From positions 62,001-126,000 of the forward strand of contig NZ_WPZQ01000003.1 in the NCBI RefSeq assembly GCF_013030265.1: DNA of 64,000 bases. Direction: 5' to 3'. The DNA is from Ruegeria arenilitoris. Its GTDB lineage: Bacteria; Pseudomonadota; Alphaproteobacteria; Rhodobacterales; Rhodobacteraceae. The notes beneath the pieces are model-generated. The model saw only the letters and a program-made list of their open reading frames with translations. It had not been told where the DNA came from and ran no database searches. A program made the translations under genes and the position numbers. This document shows, piece after piece, positions 57,630 to 64,000 of this stretch. Position 1 is the first letter of the stretch; each line of letters begins with the position of its first letter.

Positions 57630-58993
57630 TCAATCACGGCTCGCTCAGGTTAAGACTTTTCATTCTTATCCTGACCCCCTTGGTGCTACTTGCCGTTCTG
57701 CTTGGGCTTTGGCGCTTTATGATCGCGCAGAAAACAGCCCAGGAGCTTTTTGATGACAGTCTGCTATCTGCTGGTCTCGCGATTTCGCGAGATGTTGCGA
57801 TCTCGGGCGGTGACGCTCTGTCGCCCACCACACGTAGCTTGATCCGTGACGCGTCCGGCGGAGAGATTTTCTATCATGTAACGGGTCCGGGTGGCATCTA
57901 CGTGACAGGCTATGCGTACCCTCCTGCGTCCTCGACCCCGTCTATCCAAGACGCGTACGAGCCATTTTTTTTCGAGGCGCTCTACCGTGAGGAACCGGTA
58001 CGCGTTCTCAAAATGACAGAACGAGTGACTTTAGAGAATCTTATTGGAGATGCGACGGTCACAGTTTGGCAACGAATGGCGGATCGCAACGCATTTGCCA
58101 ATGAACTGTCAATCCGAGCGGGAATCCTGATGGGTATTCTGCTTGCGACCCTGGCCTTTGTGGTATGGTTCGGTGTCGCCCGCGGCCTGAGGCCTTTGCT
58201 GGACTTGCAGGACGCGATTGACCTGCGCTCACCGGATGACCTAAGCGAGATCAAGCGCCCTGTCCCGGTCGAAGTTCAAGGCGTTGTCAAAACACTGAAC
58301 CGACTCTTTGGTCAGGTAGAGAACAGTATCAACGCCCATCAAGTGTTTATATCCGAAGCAGCACATCAGCTGCGGAATCCGGCGGCCGCCGTGCAGTCGA
58401 TGGCCGAAGCGCTGCAGGATGCGAAAACAGATGATGATCGAGAAAAACGCATCCTCGAGCTTGTGGCGGCGGCAAAAAACTCAGCAACAGTGGCCGAGCA
58501 ATTATTGTCGCTTGAAAGGCTCAGGCAGCCGACGCACCAAGATCAAATGGCTGAAATTGATTTTCGCTCGGTTGTGGAAGAGGCCTGCACGGAGATGGGA
58601 GTTCACATTCTTGCAAAAGGTATCGAGTTTGATGTCACGATGCCTGAAACGGCGGTCATGGTATCCGGTGATAGGGTGTTTCTAGTTGAGGCTCTCAAGA
58701 ACCTGTTGGACAACGCAGTCAAACACGGTGGTACTAAGTTGAGCCATATTTCAGTTGTGCTGGGCAGTGACGGCGAATACGTGAATTTAACTGTGGCCGA
58801 TGACGGAGCTGACCTTTCGCCCGAGCAAAGCGAAGCAGCTTTCAGTCGGTTTTCACAGTTGGAATATTCTGAAGGCAGCGGATTGGGGTTGTCTATCGTC
58901 TCAGCAGTGGCACAGCGCCACGGCGGAACAGTCTCAATCAACCGCGTCGAAAGAGGAGCGAGCGTTACGCTTGAGCTTCCGATAGCCCATTAA
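57626..58993 (+). CDS. tctE: Sensor histidine kinase TctE
   Basis: 455 residues. Two membrane helices (about 8-32 and 165-188) enclose a periplasmic sensor. HAMP-like residues precede the HisKA motif EAAHQLRNPAAAVQSMAEAL; the ATPase has NLLDNAVKHGG and EGSGLGLSIV. It senses external tricarboxylate and activates tctC and tctA through TctD, as in known TctDE systems. Confidence 0.9.
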   Translation: MINHGSLRLRLFILILTPLVLLAVLLGLWRFMIAQKTAQELFDDSLLSAGLAISRDVAISGGDALSPTTRSLIRDASGGEIFYHVTGPGGIYVTGYAYPPASSTPSIQDAYEPFFFEALYREEPVRVLKMTERVTLENLIGDATVTVWQRMADRNAFANELSIRAGILMGILLATLAFVVWFGVARGLRPLLDLQDAIDLRSPDDLSEIKRPVPVEVQGVVKTLNRLFGQVENSINAHQVFISEAAHQLRNPAAAVQSMAEALQDAKTDDDREKRILELVAAAKNSATVAEQLLSLERLRQPTHQDQMAEIDFRSVVEEACTEMGVHILAKGIEFDVTMPETAVMVSGDRVFLVEALKNLLDNAVKHGGTKLSHISVVLGSDGEYVNLTVADDGADLSPEQSEAAFSRFSQLEYSEGSGLGLSIVSAVAQRHGGTVSINRVERGASVTLELPIAH

Positions 58994-59520
58994 ATCGTCG
59001 CTATGACGAAACCGTGTCCTCGGCTGCGCCTGCGGACCACACCACTATTGTCGAATAGCATTGCCTCGTCCACACGGCACAAGACGTGGCATTTATTGCT
59101 GCCTCCGATACATTTCAAGCGGCACAGAATCGCGTGTTCAATGAGCGGCGTTGCTATATCGCGATGACGTTTCGGCCGTAGATATCGATGGCGGAAGCGA
59201 AGTGGGCTGAGACTCTCTCAAGCTTGTTTGGAAAACTGCCGCGGAAGTGTTTGAAGCTGGGACAGTTGGAATGACTGATCGTGTCATTTTAACATCTGGC
59301 AACTTTGCCTACGACGTTGGATTGGAGAAAAGAGCCTTTCTTCCTAGGGCGAAACAGATTGGAGCTGCGCATAATTCTATAAACGGTTTTTTACCGTGCC
59401 GGACGTTGTTGGAGGACTGTCCAGCACCACACAGATAAATCAGATGGCGCAATCGCAGTTATTGCGAGCTTGGGTTCTTAGACCCGATATGCTTAAGGCG
59501 ATTGGGCGAGCCGAGGCAAT
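58994..59520. other. Intergenic region without recognised gene
   Basis: About 530 bp of short frames, none with family resemblance. A dyad AATGAC-N7-GTCATT lies at 59270-59288 without an obvious target gene. Confidence 0.4.
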
Positions 59521-60465
59521 TCACCGCCTTTTGTCAAATGACCGGTCAGGTTGCCCGACCAAACAGTTCAATATCCACGGGTAGGTCGTGGTGACGTAGT
59601 ATCCATACTCACCATCCACAGTCATGCCATTGCACTCATCCAGATCGCCAGTACCTGTGAATTCGTAGTCGTCAATATATGTCCCGTCCGGAGTGCCACC
59701 CGGACCTGCTGGCGGGGCAGGTCTCGGTGTGGCTTTGAGTTCATAGCCAGAGATCGCAGGTCTAATTCTGCCTTCGTTGTCTTTGAAAATCGTTCCGTAG
59801 ATCGGAAAGCCGTCAGCTGCGAAACCTATTACCGGTGATGGCTTATCAAGGTCGTGGTCCAAAAACAGAGCATTTGGATTGGAATGGTAGTGATACCTTC
59901 CGTCGGGCTGGGCGTGGGCATTGTGAAGATCCACACCAAAATACTGATCGTAGGACGGGGGATCGAGAAGCCATGGATCCGTGTCTCGACACCCCGCCAA
60001 TACATTGCCGTTTTTGTCCGCGCGCGGCCCGCTTGGGCGATAACACCCGGCCGAGAGCAAATCGACCGGCACACCATTCAGCAGAATTGCGTCATAGCTA
60101 CGTTGTGACAGTGCTGTTTGGCTTCCGGTTTTCTTCGGGTTCCTAGGAATTCGAAAAGTACCGGGCAGTTCCCGCACATCGTTGGCGAAGTTGGCTGTCG
60201 GACCGTTGAAATCATGGTTGGGAATGCCGTTGGTCTTGAGAGTGCAATGCTGGCTATCTGCAGAGATTTCGATTTCGGAGTTAAAACGTTGCTGGCGGGT
60301 GACGTCTTCCACTGAAGCGGAATACACGCCCGCATAGTCCGCACAGTCGGCAGACCGGTTACTGAGCAAAAGATCGGTGATGTCCTGAGCTGCGTTTTGC
60401 GCAGGAGCCTGAACGGCCGTAAACCCTGTCAGAAGCGCGCTGAATGTCAAAATCTCCAGTCGCAT
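59521..60465 (-). CDS. YHYH-domain secreted protein
   Basis: 314 residues with a signal peptide (ALLTGFTAVQAPAQN). The name-giving motif is in QPDGRYHYHSNPNAL, and PVIGFAADGFPIYG plus ATPRPAPPAGPGG follow, as in PF14240 proteins. The role of the family is not established. Four or more Cys suggest disulfides. It stands alone between operons. Confidence 0.83.
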   Translation of the reverse strand: MRLEILTFSALLTGFTAVQAPAQNAAQDITDLLLSNRSADCADYAGVYSASVEDVTRQQRFNSEIEISADSQHCTLKTNGIPNHDFNGPTANFANDVRELPGTFRIPRNPKKTGSQTALSQRSYDAILLNGVPVDLLSAGCYRPSGPRADKNGNVLAGCRDTDPWLLDPPSYDQYFGVDLHNAHAQPDGRYHYHSNPNALFLDHDLDKPSPVIGFAADGFPIYGTIFKDNEGRIRPAISGYELKATPRPAPPAGPGGTPDGTYIDDYEFTGTGDLDECNGMTVDGEYGYYVTTTYPWILNCLVGQPDRSFDKRR

Positions 60466-60542
60466 GGCTCAATCTCCTCAGTGTTTCGAAATTTTCAAGC
60501 AAACAAGTCGCTCGATATGAGTTGATGCCTGTCACCCTAACC

Positions 60543-61481
60543 TCAGAATGCGACGCGGTCTCCTCCTTTCAAATCCAGGATCTCTCTCGCTTCATCAGGA
60601 GTTGCGACCTGACTGCCCAGGTCTTCTACAATACGTCTAATTTTGGCGACTTGCTGAGCGTTGCTTTCGGCCAGTTTTCCACGAGAGATGAACAGGCTGT
60701 CCTCCAAGCCAACACGAAGGTTGCCGCCCATCTGGCTTGCCGTCGTAGCAAGCGACATCTGTGCTCCACCTGCGCCCAAGACCGACCACCGATAGTCGTC
60801 ACCGAACAGCCTGTCGGCAGTACGTTTCATGAAGATCAGATTGTCGACTTCGGGTCCAATGCCGCCGAGGATGCCAAAGATGAACTGAATGAAAATGGGT
60901 GCCTTGAACAACCCGATATCCATGCAGAATTTCAGGTTGTACAAGTGCCCGACATCATAGCATTCGTGTTCGAACTTGATGTCATGAGGCGCAAGCGTTT
61001 CCGCCGCCTCGCGAATGTCCCGGAAGGTATTGCGAAAGATGTTCTGATCGGAATTCGCGACATAGTCCTTCTCCCAATCAAATTTCCAGTCGTCGTCGCC
61101 ATACCGGTTGGCCAATGAGTGAAACGAGAAGTTCATCGAACCCATATTCATCGAGCACATTTCTGGGCTGAAGGTCTTGGCCGGATTGATCCGGTCCTGA
61201 ATGGATAGTGTCAGCGATCCACCGGTCGATAGATTCACAACCGCGTCGGTGGCCTGTTTGATGCGCGGCAAAAAAGGTGCGAAGTCGTTCGGGTCGACCG
61301 ATGGAGAACCGTTCTCGGGATTGCGGGCATGCAGGTGCAGGATCGACGCTCCGGCCTCGGCGGCCTCAATCGCCTGCCGCGCGATGTCATCATAGCTGTA
61401 CGGAAGTGCATCCGACATGGTGGGCGTGTGGATCGCTCCTGTTACAGCACATGTAATGATGGTCTTTTTCTGACGAGCCAT
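60543..61481 (-). CDS. Beta-keto acid cleavage enzyme (BKACE family)
   Basis: 312 residues of the family of 3-keto-5-aminohexanoate cleavage enzymes, which condense a beta-keto acid with acetyl-CoA to give acetoacetate and a new CoA ester. Zinc motifs HLHARNPENGSP and FEHECYDVGHL and the arginine/Glu-rich SVLGAGGAQMSLAT region are present. Specificity varies; dehydrocarnitine cleavage is one known activity. Last gene of the Liv-type operon, 4 bp after livM. Confidence 0.87.
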   Translation of the reverse strand: MARQKKTIITCAVTGAIHTPTMSDALPYSYDDIARQAIEAAEAGASILHLHARNPENGSPSVDPNDFAPFLPRIKQATDAVVNLSTGGSLTLSIQDRINPAKTFSPEMCSMNMGSMNFSFHSLANRYGDDDWKFDWEKDYVANSDQNIFRNTFRDIREAAETLAPHDIKFEHECYDVGHLYNLKFCMDIGLFKAPIFIQFIFGILGGIGPEVDNLIFMKRTADRLFGDDYRWSVLGAGGAQMSLATTASQMGGNLRVGLEDSLFISRGKLAESNAQQVAKIRRIVEDLGSQVATPDEAREILDLKGGDRVAF

Positions 61482-61485
61482 GGGT

Positions 61486-62514
61486 TCAGTTTTCCTTGGA
61501 TTGTCCGATGTGCTTTACGCGATAGCCCAGCGGAAATAGTTGCAGGTCATAACGGCTGCGGATCACGCCCCAGATACCTTTCGGTGCCTTGAGCATGACG
61601 ACAATCGCAACCACTCCGAGAACGATCAGGTAAGTTGTTCCGAGGTCGGCCAGCGTTTCGCGCAAAGCGAAGAAGACGAGTGTGCCGATGATTGGTCCTT
61701 CGATGGTGCCGATGCCGCCGATTACGACGATGAAGATGACGAAGGCCGTCCAGTCATTAACGCTGAACGCGGCATCCGGCGATATGCGTAGCTTTTGCAA
61801 GAAGATCAGAGCGCCGATCATTGCCGTGAATGCCGAGGTGACAACGTACACGATGAACTTCGTGCACCAGATATCGATGCCGAGGCTTCCGGCGGCCAGT
61901 TCATTGTCGCGAATTGCCGTCAGCGCCAACCCTTGGCGCGAGCGCAGGAAGAGATAGACGGCTGTCACCACCAGCACAGCGGCACCGAGCGCCAGCCAAT
62001 AGCTCAGCGCTTCTCGCATCGCACGACTGGACGCCAACGATTTCACGATGGCAACGGGAAGCGAGGATCCTGAGCCTCCGCCGAGCGCGGAGATTTGCGC
62101 GAAGCTCAGCCGAAAGACTTCAGCGATGACCCAAGTGCCAATGGCAAAATATGCGCCCCGAAGCCTGAAGATCAGAACAGCCACCGGGATCGAGATCAAA
62201 GCCCCCAGCAGGCCTGCGGCTGCGATAGCAACCAATGGGTTCAGCCCGCCCAACATTGTAAGCGCAAAGAGCATATAGCCGCCGAAGCCCACATAGGCCT
62301 GCTGACCAACCGATACGAGGCCGGCGTATCCCGCCATGAGGTTCCAAAGGGTGGCGAGGGACAGGTAAAGAAATAGCTCTCCCATCAGGCGCATGTCGGC
62401 GCGGCCTGCCCACCAAGGCGCAGCAATCAGAATAAGCAAACCGATTGCGGCCAGGATCGCGGCAACCCGTGCTGCTTTTGACGATCGAGATACGGAATAG
62501 TCCTGCAGGTTCAT
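61486..62514 (-). CDS. livM: Branched-chain-type ABC permease LivM
   Basis: 342 residues with about nine helices. AGYAGLVSVGQQAYVGFGGY near 65 and GGIGTIEGPIIGTLVFFAL near 275 are LivM patterns. It overlaps livH by 4 bp. The importer likely brings in the BKACE substrate or its precursor. Confidence 0.88.
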   Translation of the reverse strand: MNLQDYSVSRSSKAARVAAILAAIGLLILIAAPWWAGRADMRLMGELFLYLSLATLWNLMAGYAGLVSVGQQAYVGFGGYMLFALTMLGGLNPLVAIAAAGLLGALISIPVAVLIFRLRGAYFAIGTWVIAEVFRLSFAQISALGGGSGSSLPVAIVKSLASSRAMREALSYWLALGAAVLVVTAVYLFLRSRQGLALTAIRDNELAAGSLGIDIWCTKFIVYVVTSAFTAMIGALIFLQKLRISPDAAFSVNDWTAFVIFIVVIGGIGTIEGPIIGTLVFFALRETLADLGTTYLIVLGVVAIVVMLKAPKGIWGVIRSRYDLQLFPLGYRVKHIGQSKEN

Positions 62515-63374
62515 CCGGAAACCCTCGGGAAGAGGCCGTTCGGACGAACGGCAAGAATGACAAGGAAAGCGATATGTCCGGCAAGCACTTGCCAGCCCGG
62601 ATCAATCTTGGCTCCGATGGTTTGCGCGACGCCGAGGATAACGCCGCCGATCAGGGTGCCCCAAAGGTTGCCAAGCCCACCGATAATGACGGCCTCAAAG
62701 CCAAAGATTAGGCGGCCCCCGCCAATGGAAGGATCAAAGCTTGTCCGAATGCCAAGCAGGATACCGGCGATTGCTGTCACTCCCAGAGCCAGCGCCATGG
62801 CCAGCCCGAAGATGTGCCGGCGATTGAGGCCCATAAGCTGGGCGATGTCTTGATTGTCGGAAACAGCCCGAAATGCTCGACCAAGTGCGGTGTGGTAAAA
62901 GGTCCATTGCAGCCCCCAGATCACAGCGATGGCGATCCCGAAGGTCAGCAGCGGTAAGATCCCAAGGGTCACACCGCCCACTGCAACGCTGGCTGTTTCC
63001 AGCGCACCGGCATTCAGTGTTTGGGGGTCGGCCGTGTAGACCTCCAGCAATCCGTTCTGGATAATTACACTCAGCCCGAAGGTCACAAGCAGCGGCGGAA
63101 GAATATCGTCGCCCAGAGTTTGGTTCAGTAGGCCGCGTTGAAGGGCATACCCAATCAGCGCCATAGCGGGAACGACGATCACCAACGCGGCCATTGGGTG
63201 CATCCCGGTCGCGGTCGTCACGGTCAGTCCGAGATATGCGGCCAACACAATCAGATCGCCATGGGCAATATTGACGAGCCGCATGACCCCAAAAATCAAC
63301 GACAGACCTGCGGCAAACAGGGCGTAGAGTCCACCAAGCAAAGTTCCCTGCACGATAGCGTTCAGCCATTCCAT
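62511..63374 (-). CDS. livH: Branched-chain-type ABC permease LivH
   Basis: 287 residues, about eight helices. GGLYALFAAGLSLIFGVMRL and VNIAHGDLIVLAAYLG at the start and IIGGLGNLWGTLIGGVILG late are typical. It begins 1 bp after livF ends. Confidence 0.88.
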   Translation of the reverse strand: MEWLNAIVQGTLLGGLYALFAAGLSLIFGVMRLVNIAHGDLIVLAAYLGLTVTTATGMHPMAALVIVVPAMALIGYALQRGLLNQTLGDDILPPLLVTFGLSVIIQNGLLEVYTADPQTLNAGALETASVAVGGVTLGILPLLTFGIAIAVIWGLQWTFYHTALGRAFRAVSDNQDIAQLMGLNRRHIFGLAMALALGVTAIAGILLGIRTSFDPSIGGGRLIFGFEAVIIGGLGNLWGTLIGGVILGVAQTIGAKIDPGWQVLAGHIAFLVILAVRPNGLFPRVSG

Positions 63375-63375
63375 G

Positions 63376-64000
63376 TTATTCGATCCCGAAATACGCGCGC
63401 GAAATCTCTTCGCGCGAAACGGTGTCAGACGCGCTTTCCAACGAAACGCGCCCCTCCTGCAGGCAATAGACCCGGCTTGAGACCGAAAGTGCCTTGGTGA
63501 TGTCCTGTTCGACGATGATCGCGCTCATGCCCTCGCCGATGATGCCGGGCAGCGCCTCATAGATGTCTTTGATGATGATCGGTGCCAGCCCCAGGCTAAT
63601 TTCGTCGAACAGGATCAGATCAGGATTGGCCATCAATGCGCGCCCGATGGCTACCATCTGCTGTTGACCGCCTGAAAGCGATGTTGATGCCTGATCTTTG
63701 CGCTCCTCAAGGATCGGAAACAGATCATAAACAGCTTTCAGATCCCAAGGGCCAGAGCGACCAACTTGAGCCCCGATCATCAGGTTTTCCTTGACCGACA
63801 AAGATGGGAACAACTGGCGACCTTCTGGAACCATGGCGAGGCCAAGTTCTGCAACTTCGTCTGCGCGAAGCCGGCTGATATCCTGAGCTCGATAGTGAAT
63901 CTGATCCGCTCCGTTCGTCAGTAACCCGGTGATTGACCGCATCAGGGTCGTCTTGCCTGCGCCGTTTGCACCAATGATGGCCAGAACTTCTCCCTCGCCG
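63376..64000 (-). CDS. livF: ABC ATPase LivF (5' end outside window)
   Basis: At least 208 residues; the start lies beyond the window. Walker A (GANGAGKTT, encoded near 63950-63985), signature LSGGQQQMVAIGRAL and Walker B LILFDEISLGLAP are present, with VPEGRQLFPSLSVKENL typical of LivF. livG is expected next upstream. Confidence 0.9.
   Translation of the reverse strand, partial: GEGEVLAIIGANGAGKTTLMRSITGLLTNGADQIHYRAQDISRLRADEVAELGLAMVPEGRQLFPSLSVKENLMIGAQVGRSGPWDLKAVYDLFPILEERKDQASTSLSGGQQQMVAIGRALMANPDLILFDEISLGLAPIIIKDIYEALPGIIGEGMSAIIVEQDITKALSVSSRVYCLQEGRVSLESASDTVSREEISRAYFGIE

Noticed and set aside
59270..59288. Dyad AATGAC-N7-GTCATT as a further TetR operator
   Set aside because: Length and centre differ from the 18-bp sites and no target gene start is close by.

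Overview
The window looks like chromosomal DNA of a marine alphaproteobacterium of the Roseobacter group (Rhodobacterales). This is inferred from gene content and moderate-to-high GC, not from a marker gene. It shows a BCCT osmolyte carrier, Rieske and TMADH-like demethylation enzymes with an MttB homologue, a class Ib ribonucleotide reductase under a B12 riboswitch, TTT-type tricarboxylate transport, a solitary ectC and a Zur-type zinc locus. No rRNA, tRNA, CRISPR array, phage or intact insertion sequence was seen.

Layout. 1-13103: quaternary or methylated amine uptake and catabolism. It has a BCCT carrier (cut by the window start), a class III aminotransferase, and a long minus-strand operon potBCA-potD-OYE/TMADH-like-Rieske oxygenase-MttB. 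Two BetI-like TetR regulators flank it, and two 18-bp palindromes of the same design sit in the regulator/target intergenic regions. 13380-17051: vitamin B12 uptake (btuF-btuC-btuD plus a chelatase-like/ferredoxin protein) behind a cobalamin riboswitch. 17158-21586: the divergent nrdHIEF operon with two NrdR boxes 31 bp apart and its own cobalamin riboswitch, followed by an NTP pyrophosphohydrolase. 21650-29071: a ferredoxin-domain remnant, then a zinc-starvation locus (hisI-like gene, znuB-znuC-zur, znuA with a very His-rich loop, a COG0523 GTPase and a decayed second copy) with three near-identical Zur-like boxes.

29434-33393: a hybrid sensor kinase with a periplasmic SUOX-fold protein and a LuxR-type response regulator. 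33416-42278: exopolysaccharide synthesis resembling the core of alginate synthesis (Alg44- and Alg8-like proteins, GDP-mannose pyrophosphorylase, GDP-mannose dehydrogenase) ending in a large RTX beta-propeller protein. 42657-46922: an SDR with a lost catalytic lysine next to a solitary ectoine synthase, and a LysR/EamA pair. 46947-58993: tricarballylate/tricarboxylate use (tcuA, tcuB, a GntR regulator, a PrpF-like isomerase, a tctA-tctB fusion, tctC, a tctDE two-component system), with a shared GTATAC-N4-GKATAC motif in two intergenic regions. 59521-64000: a YHYH protein, then a BKACE-type beta-keto acid cleavage enzyme behind a Liv-type ABC transporter whose livF runs off the end.

The strongest regulatory stories are the back-to-back B12 riboswitches (uptake on one side, the B12-independent RNR on the other), the matched TetR operators around the amine cluster, and the Zur regulon. 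The least understood parts are the MttB homologue working beside oxygen-dependent demethylases without a corrinoid partner gene in view, and the reduced alginate-like synthase with its RTX partner.
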